Source: JAXMAR01 sp046350295 (GTDB taxonomy: Bacteria > Planctomycetota > Planctomycetia > Gemmatales > Gemmataceae). From it: a stretch of 64,000 nt of DNA. The stretch lies in contig JAXMAR010000039.1 of NCBI GenBank assembly GCA_046350295.1, positions 12,383-76,382 of the forward strand, given 5' to 3'. Positions 44,763-55,015 of the stretch are shown here, piece after piece. How positions within the stretch are numbered: the stretch's first letter is position 1; each line of letters opens with the position of its first letter. The position numbers were made by a program, and so were the translations under genes. The notes below the pieces were generated by a model, which did not search any database, was not told the origin of the DNA, and saw nothing but the letters and a program-made list of their open reading frames with translations.

Positions 44763-46184
44763 ATGACGGATACGCAGGACATCTTGCGGCGGATCGCGGC
44801 GCTGCGGGCCCGGCTGGACCAGGCGCATGGGCTCTTGGAGGAATCGGACACCGCTGTCGCCGAGGCGCCGGCGGGCGCGGCGCCCGAGGCGGTCGAGCTG
44901 GCGGGGAAAACGCGCAAAGGCGAGCGGGCGGCCCGGCTCATCGACGCCGCGCTGCGGCCGCTCGTGGAGACGGAGGCCGCGCTTCCGGTCCGGCTGACGG
45001 CGCGGTCGGCGCGGCTGCTGCACCAGGGACGCGACCTGTTGCAGACACTGCGACAACTGGCCGAGGAACTGGGGGAAGCGGAGGCCGGGCCGCGCTGCCG
45101 CCTGCACCGGGAAACGACGGCGATTCTCGACAGCGTGCTGCGGACGGTGCAGGCGTTTCCGCCGGCGGCAAGCGCGCAGCTCCGCCTGTGCGAGGGGCTG
45201 GAGGCGACGCTCGAAGTCGTCGAGGATCGCGTCAAGGTGCTGCGCACGGCCTGCGCCAATCATCGTGAGGAGGATCGGCACATCGAGCGGCTCGCGTCCC
45301 TGTTCCGCAAGCTGGCGTCCGGACAGACGATCCGGGGTCGGGATTGGCGCAATCATGCCGACGAGCTGCTGCGCGAAGCGAAACACGGCGCGCCCCTGCG
45401 CTGGCGCCGGGCCGGCGCGGATGATCCGTTTCGCTGCGCGGCGGCGCACGGGTTGAACGTGGCGCAAACGCTGGCCCGGCTGATCCAGGACGACCCGGAG
45501 TGGCAGGCGCATCTCCAGGAATGCCTCCTGGCCGCGCTTGTTCACGACATCGGCATGGTTCACGTCCCGCACGAATTGCTGACGCGGCCGCTGGCCTGGA
45601 CCGACGCCGAGCGGCGCCACGTCGAGCGGCACACGACGCTCGGCGCCGAGATGCTGGCCAAGGATTTTCCGGCGGGCGGCATCATTGTCGAGGCGGCGCA
45701 GGACCACCACGAGCGGCTCGACGGCAGCGGCTATCCGCAGGGGAAAAAGGAAATGCAGATCGGCGCCTTCACGCGCCTGCTCGCGATCTGCGACGTTTAC
45801 GCGGCACGCTGCTCCGGCCGGCCCCACCGTCCGCCGCAGGACACACGGACGGCGCTGACCGAGACGCTGCTGGAAGCCGATCAGGGCAAGCTTGACCGGC
45901 TCCAGGCCGAGAAGCTGCTCCGGCTCTCCTTCTATCCCCCCGGCTCCGTGGTGGAACTTGCCGATGGCGCCGCGGGCGTCGTCGTCGCCACGCATCCGGG
46001 CCAGCAGGGACTTTTGAATCCGAGCAAGCCGATCCTGCTGCTTTTCACCGAAAGCCAGGGGCAGCCGCTCGCGCTGCCGCGTCTGCTCGACCTGATGCAG
46101 GAAGAGGAGCGCTCGATCCTGCGCGCCTTGCCGGCGGAGGCGCGGGCGTCGCTGCTGGGACGCACTTTTCCGGAGCTGGTGTGA
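44763..46184 (+). CDS. HD-GYP domain protein (probable c-di-GMP phosphodiesterase)
   Basis: A 473-residue protein. The first ~210 residues are helical and charged with no clear family and could sense or dimerise. The HD-GYP domain lies at about residues 225-360: His-Gly-Leu-Asn-Val-Ala, Ala-Leu-Val-His-Asp-Ile-Gly-Met (HD near 262), His-Val-Glu-Arg-His, His-His-Glu-Arg-Leu-Asp-Gly-Ser-Gly-Tyr-Pro (near 313-323, the GYP motif), and Ile-Cys-Asp-Val-Tyr-Ala-Ala. HD-GYP enzymes hydrolyse cyclic di-GMP. The C-terminal ~100 residues include Pro-Pro-Gly-Ser-Val-Val-Glu-Leu. No signal peptide, so cytosolic. Start ATG at 44763. Confidence 0.92.
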   Translation: MTDTQDILRRIAALRARLDQAHGLLEESDTAVAEAPAGAAPEAVELAGKTRKGERAARLIDAALRPLVETEAALPVRLTARSARLLHQGRDLLQTLRQLAEELGEAEAGPRCRLHRETTAILDSVLRTVQAFPPAASAQLRLCEGLEATLEVVEDRVKVLRTACANHREEDRHIERLASLFRKLASGQTIRGRDWRNHADELLREAKHGAPLRWRRAGADDPFRCAAAHGLNVAQTLARLIQDDPEWQAHLQECLLAALVHDIGMVHVPHELLTRPLAWTDAERRHVERHTTLGAEMLAKDFPAGGIIVEAAQDHHERLDGSGYPQGKKEMQIGAFTRLLAICDVYAARCSGRPHRPPQDTRTALTETLLEADQGKLDRLQAEKLLRLSFYPPGSVVELADGAAGVVVATHPGQQGLLNPSKPILLLFTESQGQPLALPRLLDLMQEEERSILRALPAEARASLLGRTFPELV

Positions 46185-46199
46185 AGATGACACGGCGCC

Positions 46200-46359
46200 G
46201 GGGTGAGGGGTGACGGGGTGACCGGGTGACAGGGTGACCGGGTGACGGGGTGACAAGGCGAGGAGGTGACAAGGTGAAAAGCTGAATGAGCCGGGACTAT
46301 CCTGCTACTCACCCTGTCACCCCCTCACCCTGCCACCCCCTCACCTTGTCACCGCCTCA
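46200..46359. repeat. Inverted short tandem arrays, GGGTGAC type
   Basis: The left arm (46200-46280) is a run of GGGTGACxx-like units; the right arm (46309-46359) holds CACCCTGTCACC/CACCTTGTCACC units, their complement. It could fold as one long hairpin between the HD-GYP and CPBP genes. The organisation parallels 14684-14800 and 55016-55263 with a different unit. Confidence 0.75.
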
Positions 46360-46381
46360 ACCGTGTGATGCAAACGGAACG

Positions 46382-47164
46382 ATGAAGTCCCTCTCCCGCT
46401 ATCACGTGGGCTACTGGCAGGCGACACAGCACCCCCTCGTGTGCGTCGTGTTCGTGGCGCCGCTCCTGATCGCCTATGAGATCGGGACCTGGCTGAGCGG
46501 ACCGGAGAGCGTGGCGCGGAACGGGGCCGATGTCTGGCTGCGCGAGACGCTGGCGAGCCTCGGGGCGCGGGCGCCGTGGACGGCTCCGGCCTTGCTCGTC
46601 GCCATTCTGCTGGGCTGGGGGCTGTGGCGGCGCCGGCGCCTGCCGCCCGACCTCGTCGGCGCCTCCCTCGGCATGACGCTCGAGGCCGCCTTGTTCGCCG
46701 TCGGTCTGTTCGGCCTCAGTCAAGCGATGGCGCCGTTGATCGAGAATCTGGGTTGGCGTCCCGGGCCCGCGGCGCTCGGTTCGCGCCATGACGCCATCCT
46801 CCACGGACCGGCCCTGCTGCTGACGCTCGACCCCGCCTGCCAGCAGATCGTGCGTTACCTGGGCGCCGGACTCTACGAGGAGACCCTGTTCCGACTGCTC
46901 CTCTTTTCCGGCCTCTGGGGTTTGTTTCTTTTCTGGGACCTGCCGCCGACCATGGCGTTTCTTCTCGCCGGGCTGGCTTCGGCGCTCTCCTTCGCGGGCG
47001 CCCATCACGTGGGCCCGCATGGCGAGCCGTTCCAGCCGTTGATCTTCTCTTTCCGCACCATGGCGGGCCTCTACTTCGGCTGGGTGTTTCATTTCCGCGG
47101 TTTCGGCATCGCGGTCGGGGCCCATGCGGGCTACGACGTCCTGGTCGGCATTCTCGCCGCGTGA
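46382..47164 (+). CDS. CPBP-family intramembrane metalloprotease
   Basis: A 260-residue membrane protein with several hydrophobic helices (about 18-38, 66-82, 95-115, 172-205, 225-258). The CPBP (Abi/Rce1-like) motif Glu-Glu-Thr-Leu-Phe-Arg is at 166-171 in a Gly-Ala-Gly-Leu-Tyr-Glu-Glu context. Later come Phe-Ala-Gly-Ala-His-His near 204 and a final Ala-His-Ala-Gly-Tyr-Asp near 250, supplying the metal-binding His residues. Family members cleave or modify membrane proteins or prenylated peptides; the substrate here is unknown. It starts 20 bp after the inverted tandem array. Confidence 0.88.
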   Translation: MKSLSRYHVGYWQATQHPLVCVVFVAPLLIAYEIGTWLSGPESVARNGADVWLRETLASLGARAPWTAPALLVAILLGWGLWRRRRLPPDLVGASLGMTLEAALFAVGLFGLSQAMAPLIENLGWRPGPAALGSRHDAILHGPALLLTLDPACQQIVRYLGAGLYEETLFRLLLFSGLWGLFLFWDLPPTMAFLLAGLASALSFAGAHHVGPHGEPFQPLIFSFRTMAGLYFGWVFHFRGFGIAVGAHAGYDVLVGILAA

Positions 47165-47343
47165 TCCTGTCTCAGCGCAAGGTGTCGCTCGCTTACTCTT
47201 ATAGAAGCGGCCTCGTCCGCCCCCCAGCGGCGCGGCCGGATTACACTATCCAACCGGGACCGGCTCCCCTAGCATGGGAGCGGCCGCGATTCCGCATGCG
47301 CGTCTCCGCATACGCCGCCCGGATAAGCAAACAAGGAGCCCCC

Positions 47344-48951
47344 ATGTCACGCTACGCCCGCTGGTCCGCCTTCCTGTTGGCCATCTTCTGCGTCGTCCCC
47401 AGCGCCGACGCGGGGACCGGCCCCAAGCGCAAGGTGCATGTCATCGTCGCCGGCCTCACCAGCGACCGCAATATCGGCCGTTCCGTCGAGTACAACATCA
47501 ACCAGGTCAAGAAGCTCATGGAGAATGGCCTGGCGGACGCTCACCGCGGCGAGATGGTCATGCTCAAGGACTCGCGCATCAACGGCCGCGAGATCCTGGC
47601 CACGATCGATCGCCTGCGGCCCGGCCCCAATGACGCCATCTTCATGTACTACCATGGCCACGGCGCTTACGATTCCGCCTTCGCCTTCCGCGATCCCTCC
47701 GGCGGCCACTACTTCGACATACCCTCGGGCGACCTGATGCGGAAGGACCTCTGGGACCACCTCCGCGCTCGCAAGGCGAAGCTGACCGTCCTCGTGACGG
47801 AGACCTGCTACGTGCCGGCGTCCGCCCATCCGTTTATCGGGCCCAAGACCGTCGTCTCGCGCGCCGCCAAGGACCTGCCGGTGCTGGCGTCGCTGCTCCT
47901 TTCCTACAACGGTTTCATCGACGTCAACGCCTGCTCCAAGAACGAGTCGAGCTGGAACTTCGCGGCGGGCCGTGGCGGCAGCTTCTTCACCGACACGTTC
48001 GTCAACACCTGCTACGAGGCCCCGTTCAAGGAGCCGGGCAAGGTCACCTGGGCCCAGTTCCTCGGCGTAGTCTCGACCAAGGCCAGCAACATCTACAAGA
48101 AGCTGCGCAGCGATGTGCTCGCCAACGCCGACCGCTACGACCGCGGCCTCGTCGATCAGGTGAAGCGGCAGCCCGATCAGCGGGCGGCCATCATCCAGGC
48201 CTCCCTCACGCGCAGCGGCGTCACGGCGCCCGAGCCGCCCGGTCCCGTGGTGGGCTCCGTGCGCGAGGTCGGCGCCGGGCTGTCCCTCAGCGATCGGCTC
48301 GACGCTTCCGATCCGCGCGACGCCATCCGCCGCGACAGCTATCAGAAGGCGTTCCTGGTGCGCCTCGAAGCCGGCGCCCCTTACGTGATCGACATGAAAA
48401 GCAAGGAGCTGGACAGCTACCTCCGCCTGGAGAACGAGCGCGGCGACCAGTTGATGTACGACGACGACTCCGGTGGCGGCCTCGACGCCCAGATGAAGTT
48501 CCGGCCGACGACCACCGGTGTCTATCGCATCATCGCCACGACGTATCACTCCGGCGTCACCGGCGCCTTCAGCCTCGCGGTACGACGCGAGGGGGGCGCG
48601 GCCCCGGTCGGCGGCGCGCTGCGCGTCGGCGCCGGCGGACTCAACATCAACGTGCGCCTGACCGCGGGCGATCCGCGCGATCGCGTGCGCGTCGACAGCC
48701 ATTACAAGGTCTTCGAGGTCCACCTCGAGGAGGGCCGGGCCTATCAGATCGACCTGGAGGGAACCGGCATCGATCCATATCTCCGCCTGGAGACCGCCGC
48801 GGGCAGCGAACTCGCCGCCAACGACGACTTCGGCGGCACGCTGAACTCGCGCATCGACTTCCGGCCGAGCGTGACCGGGACGTACCGCATCATCTGCACC
48901 ACCTATCGCCCGGCGACGGGAGACATGACGTTGCGGGTGCAGGAAAAGTAA
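47344..48951 (+). CDS. Exported metacaspase-like protease with two PPC domains
   Basis: A 535-residue protein with a signal peptide (cleavage near Ser-Ala-Asp-Ala-Gly, residue 24). Residues ~30-275 are a caspase/metacaspase (C14) fold: Val-His-Val-Ile-Val-Ala-Gly, then Phe-Met-Tyr-Tyr-His-Gly-His-Gly with catalytic His106, then Thr-Val-Leu-Val-Thr-Glu-Thr-Cys-Tyr with catalytic Cys155. Two bacterial pre-peptidase C-terminal (PPC) beta domains follow (about 313-422 and 430-535), each with Asp-Pro-Arg-Asp and a Ser-Tyr-Leu-Arg-Leu or Pro-Tyr-Leu-Arg-Leu motif; they usually mediate secretion or surface binding. ATG 47344 is preceded by AAGGAG. An exported caspase-like protease with two PPC domains is the notable point. 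Confidence 0.9.
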   Translation: MSRYARWSAFLLAIFCVVPSADAGTGPKRKVHVIVAGLTSDRNIGRSVEYNINQVKKLMENGLADAHRGEMVMLKDSRINGREILATIDRLRPGPNDAIFMYYHGHGAYDSAFAFRDPSGGHYFDIPSGDLMRKDLWDHLRARKAKLTVLVTETCYVPASAHPFIGPKTVVSRAAKDLPVLASLLLSYNGFIDVNACSKNESSWNFAAGRGGSFFTDTFVNTCYEAPFKEPGKVTWAQFLGVVSTKASNIYKKLRSDVLANADRYDRGLVDQVKRQPDQRAAIIQASLTRSGVTAPEPPGPVVGSVREVGAGLSLSDRLDASDPRDAIRRDSYQKAFLVRLEAGAPYVIDMKSKELDSYLRLENERGDQLMYDDDSGGGLDAQMKFRPTTTGVYRIIATTYHSGVTGAFSLAVRREGGAAPVGGALRVGAGGLNINVRLTAGDPRDRVRVDSHYKVFEVHLEEGRAYQIDLEGTGIDPYLRLETAAGSELAANDDFGGTLNSRIDFRPSVTGTYRIICTTYRPATGDMTLRVQEK

Positions 48952-49017
48952 CGTTGGGCACGGGCGACGCGGCGCGGGGTGAAGGGCCATCCTCATCCCC
49001 GCCTCGCGCCACTCATC

Positions 49018-49953
49018 ATGGGCTCCGCTTTTTCATTTCTGCTGTCGCTTCTTCTCGCCGGCCCCGCCCCGGAGCCACGGCTTCTCGCCGCGCACAAGGA
49101 CGCCGTCACCTGCCTCGCCTTCTCGCGCGACGGCGCCTGGCTCGCTTCCGGCGGCAAGGACGGCAAGCTGATCGTGTGGCGCACGGCAACCTGGAAGCCG
49201 CAGACGGTGCTGGACGGCCACAAGCATATGGTCACGTGTGTCGCCTTCCATCCGGAGGGCGGGCTGCTCGCGACCGGCAGCCATGACCCCGAGATCCAGC
49301 TCTGGGACCTGACGACCGGCAAGCGCAAGGCGCAGCTCAAAGGACATCGCAACGAGGTGCGCGGGCTCGCCTTTTCGTCCGACGGCAAACGCCTCTTCTC
49401 CGCCGGCGCCGACTACTTCGTTAAGGGCTGGGACGTCTCGAGCGGGAAAGAGTCATTCACCCTCACAGGGCACAAGGACGAGATCAACTGTCTCGACATC
49501 GACGCCGGCGACAAGCGACTCGTCACGGCAGGATGGGACCGAACCGTCCGGCTCTGGGACATCGAAAAACGCGCGGCGATTGCCACGCTCGACGGGCACG
49601 AGGCGATGGTCCGCATGTCGCTGTTCGAGCCTGGCGGCGAGCGGATCGTCTCCAGCGACAAAGACGGCGCCATTTCGATCTGGAAGGATGGCCGCCGCGT
49701 TGGGAACCTGAAAGGCCATCATGCGCTGGTGCGGGCCCTCGCCTTTCAGCGGCGCGGCAAGCTGCTCGCGTCGGGAAGCCGGGACGGGACGCTGATCCTG
49801 TGGGACATGTCTACGCTGATGCCGCGCTGGACGGCCGAGGAGACGAAGGCGGTGCAAGCGCTGGCGTTCGCGCCGGATGGGACGACCCTTGTCGCGGGGG
49901 ACAGCGGCGGGGCGCTGCGGATTTTCTCGGTCGCGGATCGCCCGAAAGAGTAG
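49018..49953 (+). CDS. WD40 repeat protein, probably exported
   Basis: A 311-residue protein with a signal-like N-terminus (Phe-Ser-Phe-Leu-Leu-Ser-Leu-Leu-Leu-Ala-Gly-Pro). It has about seven WD40 repeats, each with the pattern His-Lys-Asp-x-Val-x-x-Leu-Ala-Phe-Ser-x-Asp-Gly and Leu-Trp-Asp near the end: His-Lys-Asp-Ala-Val-Thr-Cys-Leu-Ala-Phe, His-Lys-His-Met-Val-Thr-Cys-Val-Ala-Phe, Gly-His-Arg-Asn-Glu-Val, Gly-His-Lys-Asp-Glu-Ile, Gly-His-Glu-Ala-Met-Val, and so on. A single seven-bladed propeller, binding partner unknown. It follows the metacaspase-like gene by 66 bp on the same strand and may be co-transcribed. Confidence 0.9.
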   Translation: MGSAFSFLLSLLLAGPAPEPRLLAAHKDAVTCLAFSRDGAWLASGGKDGKLIVWRTATWKPQTVLDGHKHMVTCVAFHPEGGLLATGSHDPEIQLWDLTTGKRKAQLKGHRNEVRGLAFSSDGKRLFSAGADYFVKGWDVSSGKESFTLTGHKDEINCLDIDAGDKRLVTAGWDRTVRLWDIEKRAAIATLDGHEAMVRMSLFEPGGERIVSSDKDGAISIWKDGRRVGNLKGHHALVRALAFQRRGKLLASGSRDGTLILWDMSTLMPRWTAEETKAVQALAFAPDGTTLVAGDSGGALRIFSVADRPKE

Positions 49954-50050
49954 CGCGATGTCGGGCGGGCCGCTTCTGCGGTTTCTTGTGTTCCGTCATC
50001 GTTCGTCTTGCAATCCAGTCCGCGCGAAACAACGCTAGCTCCAGCGTCGG

Positions 50051-50593
50051 CTATGCTTTCTTCTTTTTGACATAGGCGCCTGGCTTGTACATCTCGGGCT
50101 TTTGCTCGGGATTCGGGGCGGGGACTTTGCGGATCACTTCCGCCCAGACGGCCAGGAAGCGATCGGCGTCGTCCTGGTCCTCCTTCGCCCTGAGGTGGCG
50201 ATGGCCGTAGACGAGGACCTTATGGGTCTTCTTCTCCATGGTCACTTCGAGGACGAGCGTCGGGTTATCGGTCACTTTCCCCTTGTATTGTTCCTTGAGC
50301 GTGAAGAAATCCGCTTCCTTGACCTTGGCGAAGAGAGCCACGACGTCCTTCGCCGAGATCGTGGTCTCCTTTTCGACGCGCTCGCCGCCGCCCCGGCCTC
50401 CGGGACCGATGTCCTGAGCGACCTTGCCATCGGCGCTGATGGTGTACTGCCAGCGGAGCCAAGAGCTGTAGCCGGGACCATAACCAGCCACCAGTTTGAA
50501 GTCGGGGGGGACGGGGGCCGGGTCTTTCGCCGAGGCGACCGCGACGAGGGAAACCGCGGTGGTGAGGAGGACGGCGAGCGTTTGGTGACGCAT
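50051..50593 (-). CDS. Exported hypothetical protein
   Basis: A 180-residue protein with a signal peptide (Leu-Ala-Val-Leu-Leu-Thr-Thr-Ala-Val-Ser-Leu-Val-Ala-Val-Ala-Ser-Ala, residues 6-22). The mature part contains Lys-Leu-Val-Ala-Gly-Tyr-Gly-Pro-Gly, Thr-Ile-Ser-Ala-Asp-Gly, and Val-Leu-Val-Tyr-Gly-His, a beta-rich fold, and ends in a basic Lys-Lys-Lys-Lys-Ala tail. No family that I can name. It is transcribed towards the WD40 gene and upstream of it lies the end of the YCF48-like gene region. Confidence 0.6.
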   Translation of the reverse strand: MRHQTLAVLLTTAVSLVAVASAKDPAPVPPDFKLVAGYGPGYSSWLRWQYTISADGKVAQDIGPGGRGGGERVEKETTISAKDVVALFAKVKEADFFTLKEQYKGKVTDNPTLVLEVTMEKKTHKVLVYGHRHLRAKEDQDDADRFLAVWAEVIRKVPAPNPEQKPEMYKPGAYVKKKKA

Positions 50594-50787
50594 GACTCTG
50601 CCCCGTTATTTTGCGAGCGACCTGGCGCCGGTTCGGAGCCTGTTTCAAGATAAGGGCGGGAAGATGCGGCTACAACCGAAAAGCCGGCGCGAGACGCGGC
50701 GCGTGTCGCGGGGCTTCCGCCGGGCGACGTCACCCCGCAGGCTCGAAGCCTCGCCTGCGGGCTTGTGGCATTGGGACGGGGCGCCTG

Positions 50788-53700
50788 CTATCGATCCTTG
50801 GCCGGCGTTTGGAAGAAGAGCAGGATGCCCATGCCTTCGGGGCGCGGCTGGACGTCGGCGGGTTGGGTCCAGCTCTGGACGCCGCGGCCGGGGAGGATGC
50901 GGACGACGTTGAAGGCCCAGGCCGTGTTGACGGGGATGCGGTCGGCGGTCAATTCGCCGAGGGGGATGGCGGCTTCGATGCGCCATTCGTCCTCGGTGGA
51001 CTTGCAGGCGACGAACCAGCGTGGGTCCCACTTGGCGTCGCCCCAGCAGTCCTCGCGAGCGCAACCGCGCTGGTCGACTTCGAGGCGGAAGTAGGTCGAA
51101 TAGTCGCGATCGAGGTCGAGGAGGATGCTGACGCGGTCGTAGGGGTCGAGGTTGTCGTCCCGGCCGCGTTTCTTTGCCGGGGGCACATGCGCCCCCTTGG
51201 GATGCTTGCAGCGCAGGGCGACGAAAAGAAAATCGCCATCGTATGCGAAGCGAGCTTCGGTCGGGTATTGCTTGGCCGAGTCGCCGACCGCGTTGTCGAG
51301 AATGAGCGGTTTGAGGCCGTCCCAGCAGGGATCGTCGAAGTCGCCGTCGAGATAGGGCTTGGCGGCGGTGAAGCGACACATGGCAAGCTTCTTTGGGGCC
51401 GGGCCGCCCTTGTTGATCCAGACCTCATTGGCGGCAGCCTCCTGCCACGGTCCCTTTGGGGCGAAATCGCGGAAGCGGGTGAACCATTCGGTGGCGGGGC
51501 CGAACTCGCCCAGGCGGCGCCGCGCGGAGTTCATGGCGAACTGCATGGCCGGGTCGGAGGCGTAGAGCGGACCGAAGGCGGCGAGGCGTTTGCCGATCTC
51601 GACGCAGCCCTTGTACCAGTGGCGTGTTTCTTCCTTGTCGCTGAGGAAGGTGAGGCCACCCTCGTGCACGGTGTCGGTGGCCCCGATGACGCGGACGCCC
51701 TTGTCCTTGTCGGGCGTGAATTTCTTGGGCGTGGTCGGCAGCGTGAAATGGGTGTTGGTGATGGCGAGGAACTGTCCCAGTTCCTCGCGGCGCTTGGCTT
51801 CGCTACTGGAAACATAGCGCACGAGCCAGCGGTAGGCGTCGGTCGAGAGCGGATGGGATGGGTAGCGGTCGACCATGAGGAGGTAGGCTTCGCGGGCCAG
51901 TGTCCACTGGCCGGCGCGAGCGTACTGGTTGGCGATGGCAAGGCAGGCGGCGGCGCCCTGATCGTCAGGCATCTTCTTGAGCAGCGGCGCGATGAGCGGC
52001 AGCGTCTTGGAGGGATCGTCCATCCGCTTGGCGAGGTCCATCAGGTTGCGGCGGGCGGACCAGGCGGCGTGCAGTTCCTTGTCATCCGGCAATTCGTCGA
52101 GACGGCGCCGGCTTTCGCCGATGGTCTGCGGCAGGCCGTCGAAGGGAAGACGTTGCGTGGCGGCGCCGGGGACGGCGGCGTCGAGCAAGCGATAATGCCG
52201 CGTCGTCGGCAGGTCGACCAGGCCCTCGTTGAGATAGCGGGCGGCGACGGCGCCGAAATCTCCGGCGCAGCCTTCGAGACGCGCGTGCAGTTTGTGGTTG
52301 TCGAGACTGACCTGGCCGTCCTTGTTGTCCCAGACGGAGTAGAGTTTCTTGACCTGCCAGGCCGCGAGGCCGAGCTGCTCGATCTGTTCGGGAAACGCCT
52401 TCGGGTCGGCGGCGAGCTTGACGGCCTCGACCAGCCCTTCGCCGACGATGGCGCCCGGCGGCGCGGCGTGAGCCGGATCGGGGGCGTCGGTGAAGACGAC
52501 GTCGGGTCGCCAGACCCGGAGGGCGAGCACGAGTTGGCGGAGCATCTCTCTGGCAGCCTGCCCGGCGTGGGCCTCGTTCCAGTACGCGATCAATTCCTTT
52601 CGCTCGGCCTTGGTCAGGTGTTGGGGCAAGGGGAAGTGCCAGAGCGATTCTCCGGCGAGGCCGCCGGCGCGGCGGACGGCGAAGTCGAAGCGGAGAGCGT
52701 CGGTCGATTTGGTCAATGACGCGGAGGCGGGATCGGCGCCGGTGACGCGGAGCGCCGTGGGCTGATAGCCGTCTTGAGCGCCGAGGATGCCGAGCGTGTC
52801 GGTGGGCAGGTCGCGCTGCGAGGCGTGGACGAAGAGGCCGGCGGCGCGTTTGCCCCCCTGACGCTGGACCTTCCAGGTTTGGCCGCCGTCGTCGCTGCCG
52901 AGGATCGTGCCCGCGGCGCCGACGGCCCAGCCCTGTTTTTCGTTGAGGAAGTAGACGCCGTGGAGCGGGGCGCTCTGGCCGGTCTTGACGAGGCCAGCCA
53001 TCGCCGAGGTCGTCCGAGGCCAGGACGACGGAGCCGGGGCGGCCGACGATCCAGACCTTGTTCCCCGTGGCGGCGACCCCCGGAAATCGAGGCACGCCGA
53101 ACATCGGTGGCGAGTTTGAGCGAGCGATCGGCGAAGCCCCAGCGCACGCCGCCGCTGACGCTGGTCAGGACGAGCCCGCCCTGGCCGACCGCGAACGCCT
53201 TCTTCGGGTGAAGCTGCAACGCCATCAAAGAACGGCCGCCGAGCGTGTCGACTTCGGCCGCGCCGAAGCGAAACGTCGCGCAGCGTGGCGAGCTGGCTCC
53301 AGGTGCCGGCGAGCGAACCGCTCGTGCTGGCTGTGCGCTCGCCGCCAGGAGCCAGGACGTGGTACGCGCCGCGGCACGGGTCCTGCGTCTTGCCGCCGTC
53401 GGCCGTCTTGAAGACGTTGAGCCGAAGGCGTCGGAGCTATGTCGCCGAAGATGTAGCCGTTCTTGGGGTCGCTGGAGCTGCACCTGCCGAGGACCGGGCG
53501 TACGCCGGAGAGCAGGCGACCACTTGAGGCCGCCGTCCTGGTAGCGAGGAGGACGCCGACGCTGCCGTTTTCTGGGCCGTTCGTCGCGGCTGACGACCCA
53601 GCCATGGAACGGCGAGGAAACAGGATCGCCGCGCATGGAAGCAGTGGTCCTGCGGGAGACGCTCCCACGATCGTCAAGCGCCGATGGTGTGCAGCGGACG

Positions 53701-53839
53701 ATGCTCGTCGCCGACCGCCCAGGCCTTCGGCGTCGATGAACTGGATGGCGCGGAGAGTAGCGTCCTCGGGATAGCGGAGATCGGCGGCGCGGGTTGTTCC
53801 GGGGAGTAGAGTCAGGACGGTGAGACAGATGGCACGCAT
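50788..53839 (-). pseudogene. Exported protein with YCF48-like repeats and C-terminal CBM9-like domain; 5' half frame-broken
   Basis: The C-terminal ~730 residues are one open frame (50788-53001). They contain a YCF48/BNR-type repeat (Lys-Gln-Gly-Trp-Ala-Val-Gly-Ala-Ala-Gly-Thr-Ile-Leu, then Asp-Asp-Gly-Gly-Gln-Thr-Trp), a long alpha region, and a C-terminal CBM9-like domain (Tyr-Leu-Asp-Gly-Asp-Phe-Asp-Asp-Pro-Cys-Trp, then Ala-Tyr-Asp-Gly-Asp-Phe-Leu-Phe-Val-Ala-Leu). The first ~280 residues, from ATG 53839 with a signal peptide (Cys-Leu-Thr-Val-Leu-Thr-Leu-Leu-Pro-Gly) and GGAGGA upstream, run through several frames. The layout suggests an exported, possibly glycan-binding protein. The 5' damage matches the general indel problem from here rightward. 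Confidence 0.75.
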
Positions 53840-54065
53840 GGGTCCTCCGCGGTAGAATTGGATACTGGCAATGAACATTAGCAATTTCCACGGGGAAGGT
53901 GCGCTGGATTTCGGCGGTTGGATGACGTTTGGCGCGACCTCATTTGTCACGACACAAACCCCGGCTGCGCTCGGGGGCGTTGCCCTGCGGCAACGAAACC
54001 GCATCCTGGCAACTACCCGCAATTGGAAATTGCTAATTGGCAATTGTCATTTGTCAATTTCAACC

Positions 54066-54878
54066 TTAGTTAATGCGCCAGTAGCGAATGATCGCGAAGA
54101 AGGCCTTGACTGGCGTCCTTGAAGCCGATCTCTTCTGTTTTCCTGTAGGTCCGTCTTGAGCAGGCTGATCGGCGCCTTCGTAGATGCGCCATTTCTTGGC
54201 CTTGGCGATCTTGGCGGTGATCTCCGGCTCGAAGCCGAAGCGGTTCGACTTGAGCGTCATCTCTTCGAGCGGCCTTGCGCAGGAAGACCTGTAGCAGGTC
54301 TCCATGTCCGGGAGGTTGAGGTTGGTGAACATGCTGGACATCATCGTCAACATCTCGTTGGCGACGGCGTGCTGTAGCGCAGGCGACGCGATGGTCTCGT
54401 TGATGAAGCCGCGGCGCTGCTGGCGACGACGTCGGCCCGGTTCTCGATGAGCAGGGCTTGATCAGGCGCGGATACCGGCGATCGGCTCCAGGTCGGCGTC
54501 CTGGACGATGACGTCGCCGGTCGCGCGCTTGCCTTCGCGCCGCCGCCTTTTCCCCGGTTGACCTTCTGGATAGATGATGACGTGCTCCTTGGCCGCGAAC
54601 TCCTGGAGGATGTCGCGCGTGCCGTCGGTGCTGCAATCATCGATGAGGATGATCTTCAGATCGGCGTCGGCCTTCGACGCGCCGCACCAACTTCGCACCA
54701 CCGCTTCTGCCGCAACGGATGATGACGGAGACCTTGAAGCCGGGGAATGGGATGATGCCGATCTGCCGGCACGCCGCCTCGCCGAGAAGCCCAGGATCTC
54801 GACGCCGGCCGGCGGCGAGGCGTTCACTTCCTGGAGATCCTGCTCCAGCGACGTGGACGGCGGCAGGTTCGGCTCCAT
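54066..54878 (-). pseudogene. GT2-family glycosyltransferase (dolichol-phosphate mannosyltransferase-like), frame-broken
   Basis: In order but in different frames the strand encodes: Phe-Lys-Val-Ser-Val-Ile-Ile, Leu-Lys-Ile-Ile-Leu-Ile-Asp-Asp-Cys-Ser-Thr-Asp-Gly-Thr (GT-A nucleotide-sugar site), Asp-Val-Ile-Val-Gln-Asp-Ala-Asp-Leu-Glu (DxD), Asn-Leu-Pro-Asp-Met-Glu-Thr-Cys-Tyr, Asn-Arg-Phe-Gly-Phe-Glu-Pro-Glu-Ile-Thr-Ala-Lys, and Ala-Phe-Phe-Ala-Ile-Ile-Arg-Tyr-Trp-Arg at the end. This is the DPM1/ArnC-like arrangement. Stop at 54066; ATG at 54878 gives ~270 residues if repaired. Such enzymes build undecaprenyl- or polyprenyl-linked sugars. A DegT-type aminotransferase is divergent to the right, so surface-sugar synthesis is likely. 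Confidence 0.8.
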
Positions 54879-55015
54879 TTGCAGATGCGGCCCGTGGATC
54901 GCGCGAGGCTCGATCTTGCCGGACGAGGTTCATGGCTCCTCCCCGAGCCGCGGGGCGTCAATGCCCGGCGCAGGATTATCTGGAACAAGAGCAGGCTCGG
55001 CCAAGCCGGTGAAAA

